A stretch of DNA of 64,000 bases from Rhizomucor pusillus (taxonomy: Eukaryota > Mucoromycota > Mucoromycetes > Mucorales > Lichtheimiaceae), in NCBI GenBank assembly GCA_900175165.2, contig FWWN02000655.1, positions 98,115-162,114 of the forward strand, read 5' to 3'. Positions 11,185 through 23,470 of the stretch are shown piece after piece. Under the pieces are notes generated by a model. It searched no databases, was not told the origin of the DNA, and worked only from the letters and a program-made list of their open reading frames with translations. The position numbers and the translations under genes are program-made. The first letter of the stretch is position 1. Each line of letters begins with the position of its first letter.

Positions 11185-12546
11185 TCTACAAAGTACACTT
11201 CTGTGTAAAGCTATAACACTGCAGGCAGTTTAACGTCATGCCCGGACGGAAGGGTGCTTCTACCAGATACGCTCTTTCCGGAAAGCAATGTCGGCCCCAG
11301 TGAAAATGGGGTGTGGAGTGCCTGTTTTTGATGGAAAGCTGTAGTTAACTAATTTATACACTTTCTACATACGTTGGATGGAAGAGTGTATAACATGAAA
11401 TGGGCTACAAAATTAATGTTTACTTTTTGAGTTTGGCAGACAGAACAGACACCAATCTGAGGAACTCGACTTTTTAAAATTTTTTGCATATTCAGCACTG
11501 TATATGTGCTATGTCGGGGCCTAGCCGATAACGAGCCGCTGGGTAGACAGGGGGTAGAGTTATCAAAGTAAACTCTTTGGATAGAAAACCCCTATGTTGA
11601 AATGAACGATTGAATGTATAAGTTCTTTTGGACGGAAACGTGCTGTACTATATTGGAATGAACGTTGGGAACGTCCGCACTATACCATTCTACGGTTATG
11701 ATTTCAAAAGCTACGATTTGTCTCTTGTCGCAGACGATCTATATGTGGCCGTAACTTCCGGTCGACATACGTGGCCGGTCTCCTGCTCAGAGCTCTCTAG
11801 GCTCTATGCACAACGCTTCTTTCATTCAAATATCATGTGTCATGCGTACGAGAGCTTGTGATAAGCACAGAGTGGTTGGCTGTTCGTGTTCAAAAAACCA
11901 CCTGCAAAAACCGTTTTGCCGCAACAACGTCGGATGCAGACATTGAGAACTGCAAAGTGTCATGGATGCGGGATACGTGGATGGCGCCATGCAACGGGGA
12001 GCAATATTTGCCTCCTCTCACTCAACATCTCTGTTTTGTTCCTGTCCATCGCTCTTACTGTACGGAAAGCCTTTTTCTTCGTCCTGTGATTACATATCTT
12101 GTCCATTGTTTAGCCTTGTTTTGTCTTAATGTTTGGACGTTGCTTCTTTCTTTCCTCTTGCCCTATAAACACGCTGCATCAACAGTCATCAACATGGGGC
12201 TGTATGCACATGACGATCTGTTACCGCATACTATCGTCTTATTCAACGTACAATCATCACTTATTATTACGTGTAATCGTCCCTGTATAACCCGCAAAGT
12301 TGTTACTGTACACTACGCATTTTCTTAATATAAAAGACGCAAATCCTTGGAAAAAATACAGTACAGGTATGTTACATGCCACAAGCATAGTCTCCAAGCA
12401 CAAAAGCCGTCCCGAAGTAGCATCAACGAGAGAATTGATGAGTCATAAGGTCATATTGTACTGTTTCGTTCTGCTGCTTACCTCTCCTGAATTAAAAAAT
12501 GTAAGCATGCGTTTATAGAGATTCTATCCAGTGTATACTTACGATA
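11185..12546. other. Intergenic interval without recognised genes
   Basis: About 1.36 kb. Open stretches at 11628-11861 and 11837-12328 (plus) have the Cys/His/Leu composition of random translation and no recognisable motif. Several AT-rich segments occur (11340-11500). I see no repeat structure. Confidence 0.45.
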
Positions 12547-13172
12547 TCACTCCAGAGAGCGAGATGAGGTAATGTCCGTGCGTTTCACGGATGCCATTCC
12601 AGCATCTTGAGCTTTTACATGGTTAGCAATCAGAACTCGAGCTCAAGCCTGAAAGCATGCTTACCGGTGCCGAAGGTAGGTGACTTTGTATCCAGCGTTT
12701 GCAAGGCTGAATATTTTTGGAAGCAAGGCTTTTCCCGATGTAACAGTTGGCTTGGGCGATCCACATTGCTCCCCTCCAGAGATGCTTGCATAACACCATC
12801 TGCCACTTTACTGAGCTTATCGGCGAGTGGCTACATGTCGCGACTGAGGTGCTTGACCTTCATCAATGGATCTTTGCTTTCCTTGATAGGTTTAATGTTT
12901 TCGATGATCGGTTTAAGCATTGCTTCCTGTGCCTTCTCAAGGTTATGTTGCTCCTGCCTACCTTTTCCGCCTCCGTTTGATACATAGGCACTGGTACGTA
13001 ACTGGTGCTCTGTTTTGTGTTGGTCCTCGTCGGCCGCGGCGGTTACGCATAATGGGAAAAAAGTCGAAGAATACTGGTAAAATCCAGCATCATGCAACTT
13101 TATCATCAAGCACAAACATAGGTTTAGATCCCTGCTAGATTTGACGTAAGGAACCAGACACAAACTGTCCAA
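12547..13172 (-). pseudogene. Unrecognised gene with an in-frame TAG
   Basis: A minus-strand frame reads smoothly through an Asp/Glu/His/Gln-rich segment (AAADEDQHKTEHQLRTSAYV), a helical charged stretch (NLEKAQEAMLKPIIENIKP) and LMKVKHLSRDM, meets a TAG near 12830, then continues in the same frame with PLADKLSKVADGVMQASLEG and on to TFGT. A standard intron (GTAAGC...CAAG, about 60 nt, near 12607-12666) joins to a final exon ending RTDITSSRSLE. The coherence on both sides of the stop and the well-formed last intron suggest a real gene that has acquired a nonsense mutation, or an intron I could not place. No ATG is clear at the 5' end. I do not recognise the family. Confidence 0.4.
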
Positions 13173-13489
13173 TTTTTCAACGATTGTTGCTGAAAAACAT
13201 CCGATCTGCTTAAGCCTTAAGCGTCTATACTTGCACGTTTTTTAAGAGATACCCAGCGTATATCTTGGAATCAAAGAACAATTTCACGAACCAGGCGATG
13301 CCGAAGATTGAATTAAACACACTAACTCATCAGCGCAAAACCACAGCTCAAGAACACTGGTGCAAAATCACAGGCGCAAAATAACCGCCGCATTGGCGCA
13401 AAGGGCTAGGAAAAATCCTGTAACTCTCGGACTTTGCTTCAAAATGCGGTTGGGCCCGCGCATTGTTTCATTTGTTCTCGGCAGTCGTG

Positions 13490-16301
13490 ATGGATGATTT
13501 GCTTGATATAGACTGGTCAGGCAAACCTCAAAAACCTGCGAGCAATACGCCACCTGCAAAACCACATAAGCCGAGTTACTTGTCTGGCAACCTTATGACG
13601 CGCGTCGAAAAGCCTCAAGATGCGTTTGCAGGATTGCTGAATTTGCCATCGGAACAGAAGGGGCCGCCGCTTTCCCTTGCAGAACAACAGCGACGAGACA
13701 GAGTTGCCCAATGGCAATCATCAACAACTACTTCATCATGGCCGGCACAAACGCTGCCAACATCATTTTCATCAGCGAGTCCTTCGCTTCGTACGCTGTC
13801 ACCTACTCCTAATCATTCGACTTCTGGGCCGCCTTCAACGACGGGAGGTGCGACGGCAGCAGATACCTTTGACTCATTGCTCGACCCGTTCGGAAAGCAG
13901 TCAAAAGCTCGCTCGTCCAATATCAATAAACCCTTGAATGCCTTGTAAGTCTAGTTGATTGGAAGGCAGGCAACGATAATTAAGTGACAATTGAAATGTG
14001 TTATACAGGAAACGAGAAGCATCTGGTAGCCCTGGTGGTTATTTCAACCAATCCCACCAGGAAGGACAGTGGAACTTTGATTTACTTGAAAGCAAGAGCA
14101 CTAGCAGCAACGAACAAGGACGAAGCACGGTATAAACGAGTTATTGCGGCAATTTTAAATTTTTACTTACATGTATAATGTGCAGGGCACCAGAACACCT
14201 GCAGGTCCCATAGATCCATTTGATATGGATGCACTCAGTGCTGAAATGCCACATGAACATTCTACGATACCCGATATTGTCAACGATGACGACAATCCTC
14301 TTGGCATATTGGCAGGACCGTCTCCAGCGACTGTTCGTACACCTTCTCCGCCGTCGTCAGCTGCAGAGTTACCGACTCCTCCGTCTACTAGAAACGGAAA
14401 GGATATGTTAGTGGCGCAGCTGGTGGATATGGGATTTAACGTGGAACAGGCACAAGTGGCCGTCGAAGCGACCGAAGGAAAGGATTTACAGGAAGCTATA
14501 GATTTACTAGTACAAAACACTGAAGCTGTCCAGGCGCAGCAAACTTCAAAGACGGCCCGTGCACGAAACGCACTATTCGCTGATCGAGAGGTTTCCACTA
14601 GATCAGCAGCGAAAGCGGAACAACGACAGCAGCCCAAGAGACGATTAAATGATGATGAACAAAGAAGGGTACCTTCTCGCTCAGAACAATCAGAAGTATT
14701 TAGCCCGGCTGCTTTGCAGCAGCATAAAGAAAAATTGGTGGCACAAGCAACGGAGCTGGGCGGTTTCTTGTACAAAAACGCCAGTATTTTCGTCAAGACA
14801 GGGCGAGAGAGGATCAACAAAGCTGTAGAGACATGGCAAGAGCAGCAGCGGACTGAGCAGCTTAGACGGCAACAAGGACGACCTCGTTGGATGACACAGA
14901 CTGTGGATGAGGCCTTCCAAGAGCTGCATGACGATGAAAATGGAAGCCTGCCTGCAGAAAAGTTTGTGGATGATGATAGCTCGGATGAAAATCCAGAAGA
15001 AGAACGAAAAGAGGAGCTTGCTTGGAGAGCGCAGCAGGAAGCAAAAAGAAAAGAGTACATTGCTCAGATGCGTCGACAACAACAAAGAGAAGACGCGAAG
15101 TTACGAGCACAAAAAGAGCAGCAAGAGCAGGAAGAGGTGTATGTCTCTCCATCACGACGAAGAGCTGCAGCTTCACGAGCATCAACCAGGAAGCAACCGG
15201 TCCCTACAGCACCGCAACCGACACCAATCCCTGTTCGTCCAAAAGTACAGCGTACTCGCCCAGTCGTTACTGCATCATCTGAAGCACTATCGTGTGCTCA
15301 TCAAGCCAGAGAAAAAGGAAATGAGCAGTTCAAATTGGGCCAATTTGGAGAAGCTGAAGCATTCTATACTCAAGCTATTATGGAACTTCCCTCTGGACAC
15401 GATCATCTAGTGATACTATATAACAATCGTGCGGCAGCTCGACTCAAGATCGGAGAGTACAAGAAATGTATCGAGGACTGTACCATGGCTATCGACATGG
15501 CAAAAGCAAGCGGTGAAGACAATTATGAAGCACAAGGAATAACCATCCAATGGAAAGATCAGATTGCAAAGGGCCTATCTCGAAAGGCTGAAGCCTTTGA
15601 GAGTATGGAAAAGTACGGTGAAGCTTTGAAAGTATATGAAGAGCTTATCCAAATGGGTGGATCACACAGCTCTAAGGCTAGCCAAGGCCTTGCTCGATGC
15701 CGAAAAGCTCTCAACCCTCCACCCAAATCCTTTAAGCCTCCTTCAGAGACGAAGTCATCACCATCCAAACCTAAGGAAAGCAAGACTTCAGGATCTGCTT
15801 TCCCTGGTATTGATTACTCGATTTTTGAGGCGCCAGCACCGGTGACAAGTGCACATGTTCAGAACAGCAAAGCAGTGGCAGACTTACGAGCACAAGCAGC
15901 ACAACAAGAAGCTGACGAAGCTGAGCGTCTCAGGAAGACTGACGATGTCAATGCTCGGATAACCAACTGGAAGACAGGCAAAGAACAGAACCTTCGAGCA
16001 TTGCTGGCGACCTTGGATACATTATTGTGGCCCGGTGCGCAGTGGCGAGGGGCACAGATGAGCGAGCTTATCAATCCAAAGCGGTGTAAGATGGTATATT
16101 TAAAGGCAATTGCCAAAGTGCATCCAGATAAGGTAAGGAAAACGCAACCCGTTTTGCGAGCTACACAGCAAGAGACTAAAGTATGATGTGTTATCCCAGT
16201 TACCCTCCAATGTTACTATAGAACAACGTATGCTTGCCAGCTCCATATTTAGTACGCTGAACGAAGCATGGGATATATTTAAAACACACGAAAATGTATA
16301 A
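13490..16301 (+). CDS. SWA2: Auxilin/Swa2-like clathrin uncoating J-protein (UBA, TPR, J domains)
   Basis: The order of parts matches fungal auxilin. The N-terminal region has clathrin/adaptor-binding-type repeats (MDDLLDIDW, FDSLLDPF, IDPFDMDAL). A UBA domain follows (MLVAQLVDMGFNVEQAQVAV, codons around 14400-14520), then a charged coiled-coil segment, a TPR region (EKGNEQFKLGQFGEAEAFYT, LYNNRAAARLKIGEYKKCIE, AIDMA) and a C-terminal J domain with the HPD motif (AIAKVHPDK). An intron interrupts the codons right after HPDK (about 16134-16200) and the last exon supplies IEQRMLASSIFSTLNEAWDI, giving a typical auxilin terminus; the stop is at 16299-16301. The ATG at 13490 gives the MDDLLDIDW start. 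Auxilin recruits Hsc70/Ssa to strip clathrin from vesicles. Two further introns lie near 13946-14008 and 14130-14185. Confidence 0.88.
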
Positions 16302-16438
16302 AACTATAAACTGCGATCTTGATAGATTCATGCCAGCTGCGGCTCTCTCTGAATTCGGTGGCTCGTGTTCCTTGATCTGAAATTCAAAGAAGAAAATTTG
16401 GGTCTCATTGTTATCTCTTTGCAACTGTACAAACACAC

Positions 16439-17413
16439 ATGGTAAAGATCGTTGATTTTCGTCTCTCGTAAAACCTTGATCTTACATTTCTACGTGGTTA
16501 GCCTCAAAACGAGCACATTGAAGAGCACATTAAGCGGCATGGTCGCCGTCTCGATTACGCCGAGCGCAAGTATGTTGCGAGGGCACGGAGAATGTTTGTT
16601 AGTGTCAGATCGCTAAGTTTGTTGGGATAGGCGTAAGAGAGAAGCACGTCAAGCACACAAAGACTCTCAATTTGCACAGAAGGTGCATGGTTTGAGAGCC
16701 AAACTGCACAACAAGAAGCGACATGCCGAAAAGATTCAGATGAAGAAGACGATTAAACAGCATGAAGAGAAGAATGCCAAGCAGAAATCAGCAGACGCTC
16801 TTCCCGAGGGTGCTGTTCCAGCATATCTTTTGGATCGTGAGGGTCAAGATCGGGCAAAGATCTTGAGCAATATGGTGAAGCAAAAGCGGAAAGAGAAGGC
16901 TGGCAAGTGGTCTGTACCTTTGCCCGCTGTGCGTGGCATGGCCGAAGATGAAATGTTCAAGGTTATCAAGACCGGCAAAAGCAAGACAAAGTCATGGAAG
17001 CGTATGATCACCAAAGCAACCTTTGTGGGAGATGGATTTACTCGAAAGCCGCCAAAATACGAACGTTTCATTCGACCTATGGCGCTTCGATACAAGAAGG
17101 CACATGTCACACACCCGGAACTGAAAGCAACCTTCCAGCTGCCCATTATTGGTGTAAAGAAGAACCCACAATCACCTTTGTATACCCAGTTGGGTGTCAT
17201 CACCAAGGGTACCGTTTTGGAGGTGAACGTATCTGAACTGGGTCTGGTTACCACAGGCGGTAAGGTCGTCTGGGGTAAATACGCTCAAGTAACGAATAAT
17301 CCTGGTATGTTTATAGCTGGAGAAAGAGCGCTTTGTTTGAATGATGGAATACTGACTTTTTTGGTACCTGCATAGAAAACGATGGCTGTATCAACGCTGT
17401 ATTGCTTGTCTAA
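16439..17413 (+). CDS. NSA2: Ribosome biogenesis protein Nsa2 (eS8-like)
   Basis: Nsa2 is a nuclear 60S pre-ribosome factor needed for 27S rRNA processing. The spliced product begins [20 protein letters not shown], then [37 protein letters not shown] and [20 protein letters not shown], followed by [24 protein letters not shown] sequence (here with RM) and [20 protein letters not shown], then [20 protein letters not shown] and INAVLLV. Length is about 260 residues, as in yeast. The first coding exon is only the ATG (16439-16441), followed directly by a GT donor at 16442; exon 2 is 16502-16569, exon 3 starts at 16631, and the last exon runs to the stop at 17411-17413. All exons join in frame and no key region is missing. 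Confidence 0.95.
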
Positions 17414-17801
17414 AGAATCCTTCTCCTTTCTCCATTGCTATCAATAAACCTCTATCCGTGTTTTGTGTTGCATTATTTATCCACACATACATTGACCCTT
17501 CTTTCTGGCTACCCGAGACTGCGAGATTGCATTTAGAATAGCGCTCGATATCCACTCGCAACACATAAAATTGTCGATCAATCGACACGTATTGGGACAA
17601 AGTAATGTTGATATTATGCCAACGGCGAATATAGACTGGGAAGATATCTTATTCGATGGCAGATCGTCACAGGCCGGTGACCGCCTTGTGAAACCGTCAA
17701 ATGTCCTACAAATACCTTGACAGTATTTCAGCTCGACTCTGGTTTTCCGTTTTTTCGTTTTCGCGCTCAGAAACGTCTGCTCCGCCCTATACCACTCTGA
17801 A

Positions 17802-18888
17802 ATGACCATAGAGACGGTGCCAAGTAACTGATAATCCTGTTCATGTCCCTCGCCAGTGCTTACACGAGCATTGCCAGAGATCCCTGACGTTGTTGCCCAC
17901 CGAGGCTTCTCTGGCCAGTATCCAGAGAACACGATGATATCCTATGAGAAGGCTATAGAGGCGAACGCCACGGCACTTGAAGGAGGTCTGGTCTCCATGG
18001 CAACTGAAAGGAATATGGTGAAAAATTGATCTGTGCCGTCATCCTGAATAGATATCCGGTTGACAAAAGACGGCGAAGTGATCATGATGCATGATACCAC
18101 ACTGAACCGGACTACCACCGGCGCCGGCAAGACGACAGAGTGCAACTGGCACGGTTACATTGATGGGCTCACGACGAAGACAAATCCCCCACAGCCTATA
18201 CCCCGTTTCCGAGAAGTAGTCGACCTCATGCTGCGCCAGGATGTGATTGATAGTAACATGTATATGATTGTGGATATCAAGGTCGGTATGCATGTATTAT
18301 TTCTGCGGTCCCTGCGCTAACATTGTCATGCATGCTTGGCAGTTTGATAATCCAATTGAGATCCTGAATGCAGTTCACAAGCTGTTGACGACGGAATTTG
18401 CCGACAAGATGGATATCCTGGCAAAGCACTTTGTTATCGGCATCTGGCATGTGGACTTTCTGGAGCCCACGCAGCGACTGTTCAAGGATTTTAAGATGTG
18501 TTTCATTGGCTTATCGTTGACTGCTGCCCGCAAATACTTTTTACACACAGCAGACTATCTTAGCATTCCATTCGCCGCACTGACAGATGCTGACGGCCAA
18601 TCATTTATCAAGGAGGTGCACGAGCAAGGAAAATACCTTATTACTTGGACGGTGAACGATGTTGAAATGATGCACACCTGTGTTGCTTGGGGCATCGACG
18701 CGGTTGTTGGCGACCACGTGGAAACCATGGTGAAACATCTGCGACATCAGGTGGAAGCTCTTACTCCAGAAGAGTTTGTCAAATATGCAGAGTCATGCAC
18801 GTATCTTAACCACAGACGGCGCCAGCTTTATTACTATCTCCTCAAACGAGCCATGCACTATGGTAGCCGAGCTTATATTGGAATGTAG
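17802..18888 (+). CDS. Glycerophosphodiester phosphodiesterase
   Basis: GDPD-family TIM-barrel enzyme that hydrolyses deacylated phospholipids (such as glycerophosphocholine) to glycerol-3-phosphate and an alcohol. Catalytic landmarks: VVAHRGFSGQYPENT (first catalytic His in HRG, plus ENT), an intron with GT-AG ends (about 17983-18051), then DIRLTKDGEVIMMHDTTLNR (metal-binding Asp and second His in HD), MYMIVDIK, and near the end GKYLITWTVND and WGIDAVVGDHVE. The first coding exon is tentative: an ATG at 17802 (MTIETVP) joined by a 34-nt intron to LTRALPEIPD keeps the frame. No signal peptide or membrane segment is evident, suggesting an intracellular enzyme. Another intron separates IVDIK from FDNPIEI (about 18282-18342). 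Confidence 0.87.
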
Positions 18889-18898
18889 AATATTGCTT

Positions 18899-19626
18899 TT
18901 ACTTTTTCTCTTCTGTGCTTTTGACTGTCTCATCTACGTCTGCTGTTGCTGCTGCTGCTGCTGAAGATGATGAAGGTGCCTCGGACGTTGCTACCGCTTT
19001 TTGCTGTAATATTTGCTGCCTGGTCAATACACACCAATACAAGGCTGTGAAGCCAAAGATGAGGAAGGCTAGCCATGCACAGTAGGCAATGAACACGCCG
19101 TACGGCAAGTGCCGCATCTGAATGCCCAGCAAGACGTTGATAATGGACAAAACGGTAACAAAGCGGCCGAGCCACAAGTGTAGCGAGTTGTGCCACGGTC
19201 GTCTAGTTCGCCGTTTCTTTGAGAGTCGAAAGATGATGTGGTTTGTGACACCTAGTGCAATCTGTCCCCATGCTAAAAAGGTGATGATTGCGCCGAGGAC
19301 CTTGTTTCATAGGTGGTTTTAGTCCTGGCACTCTTTGCAAGGAAACCTTCAAAGGTAATGTAGTTTTGGTATATTACCATATGTGGTCTAGGTTTGAAGC
19401 CATGGCTCGCGACCATGCCAGCAATGGCTGCCACTGAAAAGGGCAAGCCTACGCCGAAACCCATAATGAGCATGTGAGCTTTGACCCACCATTTCACCTT
19501 GAAAAATCGCCCATAAATAGCAATGGCTATTGCTATAGGAGCCGCAATAAGCCATGCAAAGGCCATGAGATACATGTGCATCTCCACCAGATTGTGTATT
19601 ACTGGACTACGTACAGATGGGGCCAT
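18899..19626 (-). CDS. Cytochrome b561-like multi-pass membrane protein
   Basis: Two exons give a protein of about 220 residues with five or six hydrophobic segments: HMYLMAFAWLIAAPIAIAIA, AHMLIMGFGVGLPFSVAAIA, an intron near 19300-19370, then AIITFLAWGQIALGVTNHII, LGRFVTVLSIINVLLGIQM and YCAWLAFLIFGFTALYWCV. Histidines spaced between helices (HMYLM, KAHML, RRPWHNSLHLWLGR) fit the haem-ligand pattern of cytochrome b561 or b561-related ferric reductase domains. There is no DOMON domain and no signal peptide; the tail is a low-complexity Ser/Ala/Glu segment ending in EEKK. I chose the ATG at 19626 (MAPSVRSPV) because the upstream in-frame extension to 19686 looks non-conserved. A role in transmembrane electron transfer is inferred from the family. 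Confidence 0.65.
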
Positions 19627-19738
19627 TTGTATTGCTCTAGAAAAGGAAGTTTGAAGAAAGGAAGTGAGAGAAAGATGAATGAACAATGTGGGGGGTGGGA
19701 GGTGAAGGGTCCAAGAAACTAGGGCGGGCGATCCCTGT

Positions 19739-22700
19739 CTAAATTCTGACTACATCCGTCAATTGCCCGGATGGTTCTCTCATTTCTGGTGGCAGATATG
19801 CAATGATATCTTCAAACAATCGTGTTCTTTCGGCGAATACTTCTGAAGTTCCTGTTTAGAAAGCTGTGTCGGTCAACCCAGGAATATGATCGCCAAATAC
19901 TATCTTTTTACCTTGCTCTTCAGGAAGCGCGTCAAATGGGTTCCCTTCTTGAGTTATTTCCGATGATATAAACATACGTGAGCAAATCATCTGAAACTCT
20001 TGCTGTTCAGACATATTTTCCTCGTCAACAAGTGGTGCCACTTTGGTGCGAAGATACTCGAGCGCTTGCATCGTCTCATTTGTAGCTGTAAAGGGAGACG
20101 TCTGCCTCCTGCAGAGCTCCCGCAGTTTTTGCATTCGTAGCATGTACTTGCAGCGTCTAAGGATACTAGCAGAATCCGGTCTAAGACATACCGTTACAAG
20201 ACAATGAATATTTAGCTAGTTTGCAAAATAAATCAAGCGAGCTCACTTTCGAAGTCGAAATTGCCAAAAATCGTCCAGACGTTTCGCATCTGCTTTGCTG
20301 TTGCCAGGGTTGCCACCAAAAAGATAAAAAACACCATCCTCTGGATTGTAAACAAGCTCATGTGCGTAGCGTGGCAATGGCCCGCTGTCGCCCTCTACTC
20401 TAATCCATTGGTTGGTTCGTATAGAGTAAACATAAAAGTCGTTGGTAACTGGCGCGTTTGCGACGTTCTTCTTCATAGTGGCTGTGTGTACATATATCTC
20501 CTGTTTCTGGCAGTCGATAGCGGCTCTCTGTGTAAATGTACCGCTGGGCCCATCATCCTTGGAAATATTATCAGATAGTAATACTAGCTGGTCTTGATCA
20601 ACAGAGAAGCGGATAAGATCCATTAATTGATCCTTATGCCGCTTTCCCCCCAGAATATACAGGTCTCTCGTTGTCGTATCAAACAGCATCGAGTGGCCCA
20701 CTCTGGATTTCAACCCCTTTACGCCAACGTCATTGCTACGCTCCGTACCGTCTCGTCTGCAGTTTTGTGTAAACGAGATTCGTATGGCCATAACATTGTC
20801 CCGAATTCTGCTTTCTCTTACCTTATGCATTCCCATACATTATCATCGACATGTAAAGAGTATAAATCACCATATATCTGCCGACCATCCATTGGACGTG
20901 CACGCACATCTTGTCCTCCAAACATGTACAGCTCAGAGGTAATGGAATCAACGCAAAGCTGCGAATCATATAGAATATCGGGGCCTCCGTCATTCTAAAC
21001 TGCAGTGAGAATCAGGTCCACAAGATTATTAGCCGGACAGTATACGTTACCAGCGTATTTTCACTGACTTTTTCCCAGCGATCCTCATCAATCCAGTAGC
21101 GATATAAGTCTGGCAACGCTGACTTGATCTTTGGACTGAATTGGTCAATATATCTTCCAAATACCAGCAGTGAATTGCCTTGAGCATCCAAGCAAATCTT
21201 GTGGCACGAACGTGCTTTTGGACCACGATCCCTGTATGTTAACCATTTCGATGTTAATGCTTGATCCAGTTGCTGGGCCAAAAATTTAGCACCGCCATTA
21301 CATTTCGGTATTTGGACTGATTAAATGCCAGGTGTTGTTCTGGATGGAATAGTACCAAAAATCTGCGAGATCCTGAACCCCGTTCCAGCCTCCAAACAAA
21401 TATATTCTGTGCCTCTGGATATCTAGACACATTTGATGTCCTCCACGGGCACAGGGTCGGTAGTTTTCATTTTCTGAATCAATGCATGAGGGTTGGCGTG
21501 TTCCATTGTGACATCCGCATTGTTTACTTACCAGTTTGTATCTGCTTCCATTCCAGAGTATATTTCGTTCGTTGAGCAAACGGTTCGAATATATTAAGTA
21601 CATGAGCTTTATCTACAATCTCTTCGGCAGCTTCGTAGTTGCCCTCCATGACAAGTTTTTCGTGCAACTCAGAAACAAGTGAATCTTCCAAAGAGATTCC
21701 AAGCCGATTCTTTAGCATGTAATACATATCCATCATGTTTCTTTGTCGAAAGTATTTCAAACAATATCTTGCCGTTTCAGTTTCCTTGTACTACTAGTCC
21801 AATGAGCATATCCGTCAATACAACTCTCAACTACTTGTCGTTGCAGCCTTCGTGTCAAATTATTTACCTCGCGATATAATTTCAGCACTTTAGATATCGT
21901 TCCCACGTCGTTGTTGCCTCTAACCTGGACGAACCATATACAGTAATTGAAGCTGACTCCGTAAGTCGATAATGGTACAATTTTAAGATATTGAATGGGA
22001 AAAACCTAACGAGGGTCAAGTAAATGCATAGTTTTTTAGACAAATGAACCTCGCTTGTAGTACCATTGATTTCTGAGTAATATGCAACAACGGAAACATC
22101 TCCGGTACAGTGTCGTTCCGTAAACCTAGATCATCATATTCATCAGTAACTAGACCATAGCTACTCGTGGTTTCGAAGAGAAGGAAAAGAGCTGTACCGC
22201 TATGTAGAAGTTCCACCATATCCGAATCCGGCTTCATTCCACCATAGATCTTGAACTCCTTTACATTACATACATGTCCTCTATGAAACTTGCCGAAAGT
22301 GATGGAGCCTGATTTGATTATTCGTAGTCTTAGACGAATGGATGATCGATAACGTTTCGATAGTATTTATATACTTGCAGGCTACCACAGGATGTTCAAA
22401 CTTGAGCATCAAGTATTGTGATTGGTCGTTAGAGGCGGATGACCATCGGGAAGACTGATCGGACGGCTTATTCTCCATAATATTGTGGGGATAGTACATT
22501 CCCGAATATGACGAGTAATCACTGACGACATACGGTAATACGTTGTTTGCATTGGATTTTACTTCCTTGGACACTATCGGACACTTTGTTAGACCGAGCG
22601 ATTGACAAACACTCGGTAGATTTCTTTCCGCAGAAAGGAACTTGCCTTGCTCAAAGGTATACGTTGCGAAGTCATCATATAGGTTGGCTCCGGTGGTGGC

Positions 22701-22826
22701 GTGCTGCTTCCGTCTAGGTTTACTCCCGATGTTTGGTTCAGCCGACGTTTCTGACAAGTACGACGAAACTGCGGCCTTGAGAGTATCATCTACTGGGAAA
22801 CCTTGCGAGTTGTCTGTGCAGTCCAT
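19739..22826 (-). CDS. Muskelin-like kelch protein (discoidin, LisH/CTLH, kelch)
   Basis: Muskelin is the kelch component of the GID/CTLH ubiquitin ligase in animals. On the minus strand the start MDCTDNSQGF (ATG at 22826) leads into a discoidin-like segment (YLMLKFEHPVVACKY, ITFGKFHRGHVCNVKEFKIY, MVELLHSG), followed by a LisH/CTLH-like part (LKNRLGISLEDSLVSELHEK, VMEGNYEAAEEIVD). Kelch repeats follow (RGGHQMCLDIQRHRIYLFGG, GNSLLVFGRYIDQF, HSMLFDTTTRDLYILGGK, YAHELVYNPEDGVFYLFGG). The terminal exons give LRELCRRQTSPF and, after an intron near 19855-19918, EVFAERTRLFEDIIAYLPPE, closely resembling the muskelin C-terminus. The stop is at 19739-19741. There are many introns of about 50-70 nt; exact joins in the discoidin part (21880-22290) are approximate. 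Confidence 0.83.
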
Positions 22827-23470
22827 TATCACTTGGCGTTTTAACAAGGGAGTCAAAACGACAGCAACAGAGGATTAAAGGAAAGGAAGAAATCCCGACG
22901 ATCTGATTATGGGGATAAAATAATGAATTCATTCTTGCTTTGCTTGGTCGGTATGCAAACGCACCATCACATTTTCTTCAAATGTGAGGCAGGCACCGCT
23001 TTTGACGGCAATCCAATGAGATCTAGTCGTCTGCTGCATATGAAAAAAAGAGGTCAGTGCGCATTTGGAACGAAGAAGAACTGTCATGCATAAAGCTGCA
23101 TTCCTTGCTTCAATCTCCCTTTCTGAATAATTTTTTGGAACTACAGTTTTCTTTATCAGTATTCATCGACAACTATGCATTGCTGTTAATGCAAAGTAGA
23201 AAAATTGCAGGAAGTCATGGTCTCAAAGAATCATTGCTAAGCTAACATAAACCAGATTTTATGTCGATGATGTTATCACTTTCTCCCATGCAGGAAGGAC
23301 AAGTACCCTGCTTTTTAAAAGTCTCGGTAATGTCTAATGGGTTGGTGTTGTCATCTGAGAGCAGAATGACGCGAAACTTCGCAGTGATTTGTAATCAACG
23401 CATAAATCACTTATAAATCGCGCGTAGGAGAAACCCCGAGAATACGAACACTTTTCGCGAACCTCTCGAA
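22827..23470. other. Divergent promoter interval
   Basis: About 640 nt between the divergent muskelin-like and glutathione transferase genes. No convincing gene is present. A short stretch at 23395-23415 (aatcacttataaatcgcgcg) has a TATAA-like core about 65 nt upstream of the transferase ATG at 23471, which could be its promoter element. Confidence 0.4.

Noticed and set aside
11837..12328. A 163-codon plus-strand open frame
   Set aside because: No recognisable domain, Cys/His/Leu-rich random-like composition, and no splice or promoter support.
14167..15060. A 297-codon minus-strand open frame over the auxilin-like gene
   Set aside because: It lies antisense to conserved UBA and coiled-coil coding sequence; its Ser/Cys/Phe-rich composition is a mirror of the Glu/Gln/Arg-rich coding strand.
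18899..18975. CTG/CTT-type trinucleotide repeat near 18945-18965 as a notable microsatellite
   Set aside because: It is a short run of Ala/Ser codons in the tail of the membrane protein, not an expanded repeat.
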